Shown here one piece after another: positions 1 to 10,900 of a DNA stretch of 64,000 bases. The position numbers and the translations under genes were made by a program. The notes beneath the pieces are model-generated. The model saw only the letters and a list, made by a program, of their open reading frames with translations, searched no databases and was not told where the DNA came from. Numbering within the stretch: the first letter of the stretch is position 1; each line of letters begins with the position of its first letter. The DNA comes from Ferdinandcohnia sp036962685 (GTDB taxonomy: Bacteria > Bacillota > Bacilli > Bacillales > Bacillaceae_L), in NCBI RefSeq assembly GCF_036962685.1, contig NZ_JBALOP010000032.1, positions 48,816 through 112,815 of the forward strand. The letters are read 5' to 3'.

Positions 1-2836
1 GCTCATGTTTTTCTAATAGTACTTGAAGTGCTTTAATAGCCGCTCCCTTCGCTTCAACCGCTTGATTAAGCATCTCCTTCATTTCCGTGCGAACCCTTTG
101 GATTTCATCCCATTTTTCTTGTGATAGTTTTTCATCATTCAATAAATCATTTACTTTTTGCAACTCAGTTTGGATTTGCTTGAAGCGATCCCAATAACGC
201 TCTATTTGTGAACCGAGTTCCTCTTGCTCATGTTTTGATAGAATTGATTCCCTCACATCGGAAATTTGTAAAAAGCTTGTTGTTTTAAGAACTTCAGTCC
301 ATTTTGTCGTTGCTTTTTCATTTCGCTCTTTCCCATCCTGTAATCCGCTAAATGCAGCATGTGTTTCGTTTTCTAATTTTTGACACTCAGCTTGAATCTT
401 TTGCCAAGCCTCATAGGATGTTAATTCTGTTTGCTCAAGCTGTTTCACCATTTGTTCAGTTTCAATCATTAACTGATCAATATTATGGTTCCCTATTTCT
501 TTTGCAAGTTTTTCACGAGCCTCAGATAAGGCTTCGAGTTTACCTTTTAATGTGGAGCTAATTTCAGCAATTTGGCGGTCAAGCCCATTGCTTTCATTTT
601 GATACTTTTGCTTCTCTTGTTCCTTTTGTTCAAGCATGAGTGTGCTATTTTCAATTTCAACAGATAAACTTTGTGCCGATTTGTCATTCTTTGAAATGTC
701 CTCAAGCTTTGCTTCGATTGTTTCAAATTCAAGCTGTGGAAAGGATTGCTTCCAGTTCAAGTACTGTTCCTTTGTTTTTTTCTGTAAGTTTAAGACACGA
801 GCCTGAAGCTCATTAAAGGATTTTATATTAAATTCCTTTGTCTGTTCAAGCTGGTTAACTTCTTTTAATGATGCACGAATATCTTGAATGGCTTTTCTTC
901 CTGTTTCTTGAAGCTTTAATAAATCCTGTTGCAATGATTTTTGTTCAACAATAAGGGCTTGAAGCATACCGAATACATCTTCAAACTCCTCATCACTAAC
1001 AAGTCTTTTTGCTTGAACAGGTGCATTCATTTCTCCTGGATACTCCCCGATAAGTCCTCCAGAAATTTGCTCAAGCTTGAGTTTAAGCGTTGAAAATTCT
1101 TGTTTCATATTTCTTGCGATTGTTATATCGTTTGACAGTTTTTCGATTTGTGCATCCATTTCATCTCCATGGTCCTCATGGATGGATAGAGGGTTTGGAT
1201 GATGTTGCGAACCACATACCGGACACGGCTCTCCAGACTGAAGCTGGTCAGCAAGCTGGATGGCAAGATTCTTTTTTCTATTATCCTCTAATTCTTTCTT
1301 AAGTCTAGAAAGTTTAATTTCAGCTAAACCAATAAGCTTCTCACTGTCTCTTTCACGTTCACAGACTGTTTCATATGTGGATGCATTTTTTAAGAAGATA
1401 GCCTCCACTCTTTGTTTAGCCTGGTCAAGTTCAACATTTTGTGAGTAAAGCATTTGATCTAATTGTTCGAGCTGCCCACGGCTTTTTTCTAACTCTGTTT
1501 TTTGCTCGTTTAGACTTGTATTTGAAAACATGATTGTCTGCTTTTCTTGACTGGCTTTTTGAAGTTCATTACGTACTTCTACTGAAACAGTTAAACTCGA
1601 AAGCTTGACTCTTCGTTCCTTTTGCTTCTCTGTATCTTCGGTAATTGATGCTGTAATTGCTTCAATTTGTTCCTGTTTTTCACGGACTTGTGATTGTAAA
1701 TTGTTCAGCTTTTGCTTAAGCTCATTTGCTTCACCTTCAAGAACAATAGCTTTTTCCTGAACTAATTTAGCATCGGTCAGCTGTTGTTTTTTTGTTAAGT
1801 AAAATGGTAGCTTCTCCGTTTTTTCCTGACGTGCCTTGTGATACTCATTAGCCTTTGCTTCATTTTCTTGTTTTTTGTTTGTTAATTGATTTTGTAAGGT
1901 TTGATGAAGAATAGTTGCTTTTTCTAATGCCTCTTTTGCAGTCTCATATTCCTCTAAATACGGAAGGATGAGAGCAGCTGTTTCCGCATTCTTCACTTTT
2001 TTCTCAAGTTGAAGGATATGTGGTTTCTCATATTCGATTTTAACCAATTTTTGAGAAAGCTCACCCTTTTCCAGCTGCCATTGCCAAATACTTTTACTTT
2101 TTTCAAAATCAGCATCAATCTTATTGACTTCATTTTGGCGTTTTTCTAGAAGAATTTCTGCGTTTTTTAACTCTTGCTCCGCACTATTAATCGCCTCTGT
2201 TGATGCATCTCCAAGACCCGCTTGTTCAGCTGCTACTTCGTTTAACTCATTTTTTGCTATGGTTAGCTTATTCTTTAATTTTTTATTAAACTTGTCACCA
2301 TATTGTTCAAGGTTAAAGAGGCGCTGAAGCATTTGTCTACGGTCAACACCCTTAAGTGATAAAAACTCAGCGAACTTTCCTTGTGGTAATACGACCGCTC
2401 TTGTAAAGTCGTCAATAGTTAAACCTAGTAAATCCTGCACACATTGATTAACCTCACCAATTTTATCAGCAAGAACAACTGATTCCTCATCGACTTCAAT
2501 GATTCGGCTTACAGAGGATTTTACCTTTAAGTCATCCTGCCGTTTAAAGCTACGCTCAATCAGATAACGCTTTGTTCCTTTGGCGTTTTCTAGCTCAAAC
2601 GTAAAAGAAACATGGAGAAGGTTTTCAGCATGATTCAGAATTCCATGCGTATTATTGGATGCACGCTCGACTTTCCCGTAAAGAGCAAGTGTCATTGCAT
2701 CGAGAATCGAGGATTTCCCACTACCTGTCGGTCCAAAAATCCCAAAAACTCCACCTTCACAAAGAGAACCAAAATCAACTGTTTGTTTTTCACGGAAGCT
2801 ATGAAGCCCCGCTACTGTTAATGTGATAGGTTTCAC
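1..2836 (-). CDS. sbcC: SbcC, ATPase/coiled-coil subunit of the SbcCD nuclease (3' end outside window)
   Basis: Rad50-like SMC-type ATPase that pairs with SbcD to cut hairpins and protein-blocked DNA ends. The frame is open from a GTG at 2836 to the window edge, giving 945 residues; the family is about 1100 or more, so roughly the last 150-200 residues (including Walker B) are missing. The N-terminus carries FGIFGPTGSGKSSILDA, the Walker A loop. Long Glu/Lys/Gln-rich coiled coil follows, interrupted by the zinc hook CPVCG at residues 538-542 (1211-1225), then coiled coil again. The GTG start overlaps the sbcD stop in a GTGA arrangement, so the two are translationally coupled. I see no frame break. 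Confidence 0.93.
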   Translation of the reverse strand, partial: MKPITLTVAGLHSFREKQTVDFGSLCEGGVFGIFGPTGSGKSSILDAMTLALYGKVERASNNTHGILNHAENLLHVSFTFELENAKGTKRYLIERSFKRQDDLKVKSSVSRIIEVDEESVVLADKIGEVNQCVQDLLGLTIDDFTRAVVLPQGKFAEFLSLKGVDRRQMLQRLFNLEQYGDKFNKKLKNKLTIAKNELNEVAAEQAGLGDASTEAINSAEQELKNAEILLEKRQNEVNKIDADFEKSKSIWQWQLEKGELSQKLVKIEYEKPHILQLEKKVKNAETAALILPYLEEYETAKEALEKATILHQTLQNQLTNKKQENEAKANEYHKARQEKTEKLPFYLTKKQQLTDAKLVQEKAIVLEGEANELKQKLNNLQSQVREKQEQIEAITASITEDTEKQKERRVKLSSLTVSVEVRNELQKASQEKQTIMFSNTSLNEQKTELEKSRGQLEQLDQMLYSQNVELDQAKQRVEAIFLKNASTYETVCERERDSEKLIGLAEIKLSRLKKELEDNRKKNLAIQLADQLQSGEPCPVCGSQHHPNPLSIHEDHGDEMDAQIEKLSNDITIARNMKQEFSTLKLKLEQISGGLIGEYPGEMNAPVQAKRLVSDEEFEDVFGMLQALIVEQKSLQQDLLKLQETGRKAIQDIRASLKEVNQLEQTKEFNIKSFNELQARVLNLQKKTKEQYLNWKQSFPQLEFETIEAKLEDISKNDKSAQSLSVEIENSTLMLEQKEQEKQKYQNESNGLDRQIAEISSTLKGKLEALSEAREKLAKEIGNHNIDQLMIETEQMVKQLEQTELTSYEAWQKIQAECQKLENETHAAFSGLQDGKERNEKATTKWTEVLKTTSFLQISDVRESILSKHEQEELGSQIERYWDRFKQIQTELQKVNDLLNDEKLSQEKWDEIQRVRTEMKEMLNQAVEAKGAAIKALQVLLEKHE

Positions 2837-4017
2837 GCTTCGTCACCGTCCTCGTCTACATCATCAGTAATAAGCTCTAAAAATAATTTCGTAAGCTCTG
2901 GCTCTGGTTTCGCCCCACCTGTTTGCTTTTCATAAAAACGGACAAAAAGCTCATCTATTGGGGTATTTGTATTCACAGTTCGTTCTGCTTTTTCCTTTTC
3001 AAGTTCTTCAAAAATGGGGCGTATATGAATAAGTCCACTATGATGCTTTCGCAATCTATGAATCTCTTCGATTGAAAGAGCATTTGTCACATGGACTTCA
3101 AGGTCAATCCATGCATTCGCGTCCTTGCCTTCATCAAGCCAAGTATAGACTTGGGCAAGCCCTTCTTTTGCTTTCCATCTTACAAGTGGTTTTCCACTAG
3201 ATAAAAACACCTCGGACATTTCAATCGGCTTGTTAGGTTTCGCGTCTAAAATGGTGACAGATTTCGCGTACCCCGCCTCTGAGAAGCTATAGGCTAATGG
3301 TGAACCTGAATACCTAGCCATTGTTTTTGCTCTAGATACCATTTGCGGACGGTGTAGATGACCTAATGCAACATATTGGGCGGATTCCGGTAGACTAGTA
3401 GCAGCCACTGTGTATGCACCGCCAACCTCAATTGGTCGCTCAGAGTCTGAGCTACTTCCACCCGTGACATAAATATGGCTCATTGCGATATTGATTGTTT
3501 CAGGTGTAAAAGCCTTACTCATTTCTTCAAATATTCCTTGAATGCGCTGGTCATATTTATCACGAAGCATTAACTCTTCATGCGAATCTGATAATACTTC
3601 AGCTAAACGGGACTCTGAAGGATACGGTAAAGCTGCCAGTTTAAGAGTTTCATTGGTTGTAGGTACATAAATTGTTTGGACATCCATGGTTGGCAAGCCC
3701 AGTAATTGAATGCCTTGCTGGTGTGCAAGTGGCGAGGCCGCTGACAGGCGATCTGGGTTATCATGGTTTCCTGCAATGATTGATACCGGCCTCTTGCCGC
3801 CATTTGATAAACGAGCGATACTTTCATAAAATAAGCTTTCAGCTGCAGCTGGTGGATTCACTGTATCAAATGCATCACCAGCCATTAACACCACATCTAT
3901 TTTTTCTTCTTCGACGATTTTTACAAGCTCATCCAAGAATTGTGCTTGTTCTTCGAGTCTACTTCTCCCCTCAAGAGATCGACCTAAATGCCAATCCGCG
4001 GTGTGAAGAATTCTCAT
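2833..4017 (-). CDS. sbcD: SbcD, Mre11-like nuclease subunit
   Basis: Metallophosphoesterase nuclease of the SbcCD complex (3'-5' dsDNA exonuclease and hairpin endonuclease). The 394 residues show all phosphoesterase motifs in order: D8-x-H10 (HTADWHLG), GDAFD at 47-51, GNHD at 83-86, SHIYVTGG near 190, and GHLHRP near 218. The acidic C-terminal tail ends the protein just as the sbcC GTG begins. The start is supported by an AAGAAAGGGGA ribosome binding site 8 bases upstream. A terminator separates it from addA, so it probably has its own promoter in 4018-4106, although I found no convincing -35/-10 pair there. Confidence 0.96.
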   Translation of the reverse strand: MRILHTADWHLGRSLEGRSRLEEQAQFLDELVKIVEEEKIDVVLMAGDAFDTVNPPAAAESLFYESIARLSNGGKRPVSIIAGNHDNPDRLSAASPLAHQQGIQLLGLPTMDVQTIYVPTTNETLKLAALPYPSESRLAEVLSDSHEELMLRDKYDQRIQGIFEEMSKAFTPETINIAMSHIYVTGGSSSDSERPIEVGGAYTVAATSLPESAQYVALGHLHRPQMVSRAKTMARYSGSPLAYSFSEAGYAKSVTILDAKPNKPIEMSEVFLSSGKPLVRWKAKEGLAQVYTWLDEGKDANAWIDLEVHVTNALSIEEIHRLRKHHSGLIHIRPIFEELEKEKAERTVNTNTPIDELFVRFYEKQTGGAKPEPELTKLFLELITDDVDEDGDEA

Positions 4018-4106
4018 CTGAAAATCCCCTTTCTTAACCGAATCTAGTACTATTATTTTAACATAGCAGAAGTCTTTCGATTGATAGAGTTAGCTGGAAA
4101 TTAACG

Positions 4107-4140
4107 AAAAAAGTACTGCCCCTAAATTTGAGCAGTACTT
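4107..4140 (-). terminator. Rho-independent terminator after addA
   Basis: A 9-bp perfect stem (AAGTACTGC at 4111-4119 with its complement at 4132-4140) is followed on the minus strand by a run of T. It lies 11 bases past the addA stop and separates addBA from sbcDC transcription. Confidence 0.85.
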
Positions 4141-4151
4141 CCCATTTATAT

Positions 4152-7100
4152 CTATACCTCTAACAAATGTCCACCATCGAAAAAGTATAAATATCTTTCA
4201 TTTAGTGGTTTTCTCCAAATATGTTCGATTGCCTTACTGTATAATTCAAGCTGCACTCGATAACGGGCCTTTAGTTCAGGCTTTGCATCTTCAAAGCTTC
4301 TAAACTTACCAGTAATTGTGTCCGTTTTATAGTCAATCAGAACAATTCCTTTTTCATCCTCAAAGATACAGTCGATGACCCCTTGAATAAGGACATTTTC
4401 CTGTTGCTCATCAGACCAATCCGCATAGGCTTCAAACGCTGGAATGGCAACACTAAAAGGAACCTCACGTCTTACATTGTCAGAAGCTAGCATACGCTGG
4501 GCAATCCCTGATTCAAAAAATCCGAGAATACTCTCCACATCTATAACATCGGCCTGTTCCTGCGTTAAAAGCTCATTATGGACCATTCGTTGAATCTGCT
4601 CGCGAACAGACTCCACATCAATCGATTTACTTAACTCAACATGCTGCATTACCATATGCATGGCTGTTCCACGTTCGGCCGGAGTTAATGATTTTTGCTG
4701 CATGAATCTTGGTCGATCCGCACTTGCTGAACGGAATCGTGGTAGAAAAGCCACATCACTATGTTCGTCCATACTCTCTCGCTGTCTTTTTATTTCCGAA
4801 ACAGACTGCTTTGAACGCTTATTTGCCGCAGATTTAAAAGGATATTCCCATGTTAATTGATGTTCGATTCGTTCAGATACATCACTACTAACCGGAATTG
4901 GTTTTCCTTCTTTAATGGCAGCCTCCATTTGTTCATGTTTGGTCTCTTCTCCAACCTCAATTTTTTGCAATTCTACAGCAGGGATTGTCCGAATCTCCCA
5001 TTTTGCTGGATGATTTACAATGTCAGCTGGGAGCCCTTCAACTAACTCATCTCCCCGAAGCAACTCCGCATCTTTATGTCGAATTAATCCAGGTCCAATC
5101 CAATCTAAATACGATTTAGCACCAGCTCTTGTATGGTCAGTAATCAACCATTCTTTATTTTGAAGAGTGGCCTGCCATTTCCCCAGTTGCTTTCCTAAAT
5201 CCTTTACTGTACCTACTAGGTAAAGCTTTTCCTTCGCTCTTGTTAAAGCAACGTAAAGGACACGCATTTCTTCTGAAATTAATTCAAGATGCATTTTTTT
5301 CTTAATCGCAAGCATCGGTAGGGTTGGGTAACTAATTCTGAGCGTCGGATTCACATATTTTGTTCCAAATCCAAGTTCTTTATCTAATAAATACTTTTTA
5401 TTTAAGTCCATCATATTAAATTGCTTTGAAAGTCCACCTACAAATACAATTGGGAATTCAAGTCCCTTACTTTTATGAATCGTCATTAGACGGACAACAT
5501 CCTCTTGTTCCCCAAGCGCTCTTGCCGTACCTAAATCATCGCCACGATCTTGCATTCGCTCGATGAACCGCAAGAAACGGAACAAACCTCTAAAGGAAGT
5601 TGCTTCATACTGCCTTGCACGGTCGTACAGTGCACGAAGGTTTGCTTGGCGCTGCTTTCCACCAGGCATCCCCCCAACAAAATCATAAAAATATGTCTCT
5701 CTGTACAGCTGCCAAATCAAATCAGATAATGATCCTGTTCTTGCTCTATTACGCCAGGTTTCTAATTTATGATAAAAGTGCGTGACCTTGGTCTGTGTTG
5801 GATCATCTGAAGATGCTTCCTTAAGAAATACCTTCAATGCCTCATAATAAGGACTGTTTTTTTCATAGTTTCGAATTTTTGCCAACTCGTCTGCTTCAAG
5901 TCCAACAATCGGCGAACGTAAAACAGATGCAAGGGGAATATCTTGGTAAGGATTATCAATCACCTTTAACAGGGACATCATAATTGCGACTTCTGTTGCA
6001 TCAAAATAGCCTGTCGAAAGATCCGCATAAATAGGGATTCCTTGCTGCTTGAACTCCTCCATAATTTGGGGAGCCCATGGCATCGAACGCATCAAAATGA
6101 CAATATCACGATACGTAATGCTTCTCATCCGATTTTCCTTGCGATCAAAGACTTGGAACCCTGAAGAAATCATATCCTTGATTTGCCTTGCCATCGCACG
6201 AGCTTCAAGCTGGGCTGTTTCTAGTTCCGCTTCATCAAAATAGACAATACCTTCCTCATCTTCGGAATCCTCATCATGTTCATAGCTCTCAGTTTCCTGG
6301 CCGTTTTTATCAATTAATACTAATTCTGCTGCCATTTGATTGCTTTGGGGATAATCGGCACCAAGCTTTAATTCGGCGTCATCGTCATATTCGATTTCAC
6401 CAACAGCTTCCCCCATAATTTGTTTGAATAAATAATTCGTTCCATCCAAGACCTCAGCTCGGCTACGGAAGTTCTTCGATAAATCGATTCTTAACCCTGT
6501 ATTATCACCTGATTGGGTAAACCGTTTATATTTACTCAAAAATAACATTGGTTCTGCTAGACGGAAGCGGTAAATGGATTGCTTCACATCCCCAACCATG
6601 AACATATTTCCAGTTGCTTCTCCGTCTTTTGTGACAAGCTTTAAAATAGATTCCTGTACCATATTTGTATCCTGGTACTCATCAACAAAAGCTTCTTCAA
6701 ACTTAATCCGATATTCTAGAGCTGCTTCAGATGGTACAATCCCGTCTGTTGATGTTCCTTCCTTACGAAGAATTTCAAGACAATAATGCTCTAAATCTGA
6801 AAAGTCAACCAGCCCTTTTTCTTCTTTTACCTTCTGAAATTTCTCGCCAAATTCAATCACAAGTTGTACGAGCATTTCTATGGAAGGCTGCATTTCTTTA
6901 ATATTATCTAAATAGCTTTCAGGAGGTCGACTGAACAAGTCTTCCTTTATTTTTTCAACCAGCTTTTTCGAGTCATCTCTTAGCTTAGTCACCTGGTCCT
7001 TTAAATTTTCATCATACTCATCGCCCTTAACAGGCTTCGCTCTACCAAACACAAGGCTTTGCATTTCATGGTAAAGCGCCGTCCAAGAATGGTTCTTTGC

Positions 7101-7913
7101 ATGTAAAAGTCGGTGTATTTGTTCTAGGTCTGCTTCAATATTTTCTGCTCGAGGTGCTGGTCCTCCAGGCATTCGAATTAAATCCATCGCATGCTCTAAA
7201 TTGGCTTTAGCACCTTCAAGCTGAAGCGAAATATCCGCTAATAAATATGGAATATATGGTGTTTGATCCAGTGTCTGATCATCTACTCGGTAATCCTCTA
7301 CAATTTGCTTCAGCCATTCATTAGGTGTTGGATGTGCACGTGAAAATTCATAAAGTTTCCGAATCATATTTTGTAACTCAACATCAGTTCTGTCATTCGT
7401 AAATCGGTCAACTAAATCAAAGAATTTCGTGTTTTCTAGATTACTGTAATGCTCTTCAAAAAGCTCTTCCATAACCTCATCACGTAAAAGCTCCGCCTCT
7501 GTTGAATCAGCTATTCTAAATCCTGGATCAATATCAATTAAATAATAAAATTTCCGAATGACTTCCAAACAGAAAGAGTGAATGGTTGAGATGGATGCAC
7601 GATTAAGCAAACTAAGCTGACGTCTAATGTGTAAGGAAGCTGGGTCTTCTTTTAATGCTTTTTCCAATGCTTCCCCGATTCGATTGCGCATTTCAGCTGC
7701 AGAAGCATTAGTAAAGGTCACAACAAGTAAACGGTCAACATCAATTGGATGTTGATCCGATAAAATTTTCCGGATAATTCGTTCAACGAGTACTGCTGTT
7801 TTACCGGACCCAGCTGCCGCTGCAACTAAAATGTCTTGACCACTTGAGACAATGGCTTTCCACTGATCATCTGTCCATTGACTTCCCTCTGGCTTTGGTA
7901 TGAGATTAGTCAT
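4152..7913 (-). CDS. addA: AddA, helicase-nuclease subunit of the AddAB recombination complex
   Basis: UvrD-like SF1 helicase with a C-terminal RecB-type nuclease. With AddB it resects double-strand breaks and loads RecA. The 1253 residues match the family length. Walker A (AAAAGSGKT) is at 31-39, the DEYQDT helicase motif II near residue 408, and a helicase motif near SKGLEFPIVF in the middle. The nuclease signature VLIDYKTDT near residue 1190 supplies the metal-binding Asp and catalytic Lys. It overlaps addB by 8 bases (start 7913, addB stop 7906), so the pair is coupled. The downstream hairpin at 4107-4140 ends the transcript. Nothing looks broken. Confidence 0.97.
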   Translation of the reverse strand: MTNLIPKPEGSQWTDDQWKAIVSSGQDILVAAAAGSGKTAVLVERIIRKILSDQHPIDVDRLLVVTFTNASAAEMRNRIGEALEKALKEDPASLHIRRQLSLLNRASISTIHSFCLEVIRKFYYLIDIDPGFRIADSTEAELLRDEVMEELFEEHYSNLENTKFFDLVDRFTNDRTDVELQNMIRKLYEFSRAHPTPNEWLKQIVEDYRVDDQTLDQTPYIPYLLADISLQLEGAKANLEHAMDLIRMPGGPAPRAENIEADLEQIHRLLHAKNHSWTALYHEMQSLVFGRAKPVKGDEYDENLKDQVTKLRDDSKKLVEKIKEDLFSRPPESYLDNIKEMQPSIEMLVQLVIEFGEKFQKVKEEKGLVDFSDLEHYCLEILRKEGTSTDGIVPSEAALEYRIKFEEAFVDEYQDTNMVQESILKLVTKDGEATGNMFMVGDVKQSIYRFRLAEPMLFLSKYKRFTQSGDNTGLRIDLSKNFRSRAEVLDGTNYLFKQIMGEAVGEIEYDDDAELKLGADYPQSNQMAAELVLIDKNGQETESYEHDEDSEDEEGIVYFDEAELETAQLEARAMARQIKDMISSGFQVFDRKENRMRSITYRDIVILMRSMPWAPQIMEEFKQQGIPIYADLSTGYFDATEVAIMMSLLKVIDNPYQDIPLASVLRSPIVGLEADELAKIRNYEKNSPYYEALKVFLKEASSDDPTQTKVTHFYHKLETWRNRARTGSLSDLIWQLYRETYFYDFVGGMPGGKQRQANLRALYDRARQYEATSFRGLFRFLRFIERMQDRGDDLGTARALGEQEDVVRLMTIHKSKGLEFPIVFVGGLSKQFNMMDLNKKYLLDKELGFGTKYVNPTLRISYPTLPMLAIKKKMHLELISEEMRVLYVALTRAKEKLYLVGTVKDLGKQLGKWQATLQNKEWLITDHTRAGAKSYLDWIGPGLIRHKDAELLRGDELVEGLPADIVNHPAKWEIRTIPAVELQKIEVGEETKHEQMEAAIKEGKPIPVSSDVSERIEHQLTWEYPFKSAANKRSKQSVSEIKRQRESMDEHSDVAFLPRFRSASADRPRFMQQKSLTPAERGTAMHMVMQHVELSKSIDVESVREQIQRMVHNELLTQEQADVIDVESILGFFESGIAQRMLASDNVRREVPFSVAIPAFEAYADWSDEQQENVLIQGVIDCIFEDEKGIVLIDYKTDTITGKFRSFEDAKPELKARYRVQLELYSKAIEHIWRKPLNERYLYFFDGGHLLEV

Positions 7914-10900
7914 AATTTTTCACACCTCCATTCCGAATTTTCTCGAGGATTACGGCTTTGTTTTCATTTGGTAGAACACGATAGTTATTTTCTTCTAAGC
8001 TTTGATCAAACTGACAAACAGACTTAAATGAACAGAACGTACAAGGTGTTTTATCTTTGAGCTTATACGGCGCAATTTCAATTTCACCATTTGTAATCCG
8101 ATTTCCAGTGTTTTTAAAGACACCACGCACATGATTACGAAGATATCCAAGCTCTTCTTCACTAGCAACCTGTGAATTTGAATAAAAGCTTCCATCCTTC
8201 TTAATCGCTGCAGAGACAATTTGCGAGTATCCTGTTCCAAGTGATTGATCCATTAGTCGAACGGATTCCTCATCCCCTAATAAAAGTCCCTTCATTTTAA
8301 ATCTCTTAAAGATTTCCTCTTCAATTTTATCCTCAGGCAGTACCTTATTTGAATGAATTAATGGATCATGAATATGGAAATAAAGGACACCGGCTGGTTT
8401 TGCAGTCGTTCCAATCCAATCCTTAGAATGTGTAATGATTACATCTAAATAGGTTAACATTTGCAATGCAAGTCCATAATAAACCTCTGAAAGATTAAGC
8501 GCCTTTTGACTTGATTTATAATCGATCACTCGTAACAGTACACCCTTTGAGCTTTCCGCTTTATCAACGCGGTCAATTCGACCAACAAGCTCCATCGTAC
8601 TACCATTATCCAAATTAAAAAGGATTGGTGGAAGTGGTCCCTTTTTTCCAAAGCCTAGTTCAATTCCTACTGGAGCAAAGCCACTTGCTTTTGCATGATC
8701 ACTTAAAATCTTCGATGCACGGCTAATAATTTTTTGGAGCTTATGCATGATATAGTGGTAGCGATTTGAACTTAATAAAATTTCCTTCTGTAATCTTGGT
8801 GCTAATTCTTCAACCGCTTTTGCTGCAAGCTTATCACATTGTTCTTTTGTTAAGTCACGCCAATCAATTCCATTGACTCTTAAAGAATCAGCAATTTTCT
8901 TAAGGGCCGCATGAAATAAATCACCAATGTCTGGTGATTCCAAGCGAAATACTTTTCGCTCTTTTAGCTGCAGTCCATAGCTTGCAAAGTGAGAGAACGG
9001 ACAGCCCTGGAACACTTCCATTCGCGAAACACTACCTTGAATATGGTCACCATATAGGGCTTGCGTTATTTCTTTTGAAAGCTTTTTCGGCTTGTTTTTA
9101 TAAAATAAACTGCTTAATACAAGCTTACTTTTGTATTTCATTTCATCGTGGTTTGCGAAATAGTTATACACATCCCACCATAAATCCTGTATTGGATACT
9201 GCTTTTTCCACGCCTGCAATTGAGTGGCCAAAGAAGATAAGGCTACATCAGGATTGACGATATATTCTAGCTGTTCGTTTGCCGTAAGCTCTGACGGCTC
9301 ATTCATATAAAATTTTTCATCTAAATTTGGAAAAATATCCTTTAGACGCTTAATAATAGGTGATGGAAGTAAGGACTTTCCTTCTTCATTTGCCAACGGA
9401 TAGCTAATATACAAAGCTTCTCCTGGACTTGTTAACGCACAATAAATAAGGAAATTTTCATCTAATAATGTTTCCCTGCTTCCAGGCGCTAATTGTAGTC
9501 CAGCATCACCCAAGGCTTCACGGTCTGTTTCTGAAAACACACCTTCTTCGTTCGGGCGTGAAGGTAAGACACCATCATTCGCACCAATAATAAACGTACA
9601 TTTAATGTTTGAAAATCGAGAACGTTCCAAGCTTGCCACAAGCACCTGGTCAATCGCTGGTGGCACAAGTGCAAATCGCATGCTTTCTAGTCCTGTTTCA
9701 ATCATATTGCTAAACATCGTTAGTGAGACTTTTTCATCACCAATGATTTCAACATATTGATCAAGCAATTCTAAAACGGCATTCCATACCTGATCATTTT
9801 CCCTTGCTTCAGAAAGTTTTCCCGAAGCTTCCGCATTAAGCTTCAACTCTTCCATTTTTGCAGGGATTTCGAGTTCCTCTAAATAAAGGAAAATCGCCTC
9901 ACACATACTTCTACCATCCTTCGCCTTTTGAAGACGTTTTTGTAAGGCGAGTAGTGGTTCAACAATCATTGCACGAAGATTGTTTAGCATATCCTCATAT
10001 TCACGTTCTTTATCCGTCTGTGGTAGGTCTGAATCCTCTAATCCCCTAATTCGTTTAAACTTCCAACGCTCACCTTTTGTCCATTTATAGCCTTGAATCC
10101 CGTATTCAAGCACATAGTTTTCAAGCTTGTCCATATCCTCACGAAGCACGGAAATCTCTTCGCCAAATGGATATAAAAGATCTGTCTTTACACAGCGAAA
10201 TACGGACTCGTAGCGCCAGTTATTGCTTACGACCTCTAGACTTGAACGGATTAGTTCAATTAACGGATGATTTAACATCGAACGTTTTTGGTCAATGAAA
10301 AATGGAATATGATAATCCGCAAAAATGGTCTCGATAATTTCATGATAATCACTTGCATTGCGAATCATAATTGCGATATCGCGATATCGGTAATTATGAT
10401 CCCTTGCTAGTTTTTGAATTTCACGCGCAATCCCCTCAATTTCAGCACGTCGATTCACAGCCTGACTTATTGTGATTGTGGCCTGACCTTGATAAGGAAT
10501 CGTAGGTCTTTCATCAAAATATTTTTCTAAATGGGCTAATGAAGGTTCTGAAGAGTACCGATACTGGTTTGTTAAAAGATTAGGCTCCTCCACCTTAATT
10601 CCATTTTCATTCGCATATTGAATAATAGATTGATAGGTTTTTCCCGACATTCGGAAAAGACTTAAATCATGCGGTGGAACATCATAGGCTTTATCAACAG
10701 TTAAAGCAATCGTAACTTTATTAGAGACTTTCATAAGCTGTCCTAATACCTCAAGCTCCTGTGGAGTAAAGCTATGGAAGCCATCAATTAAAATTTCCGC
10801 ATCTTTTATATAAGTTGATTGAGGAATTTTTTCCGCTAAAAGGCGTAAATAATCCTCAGAATCGACGTACTTCTCAAAAAGATGTTTTTCTAATTCATCA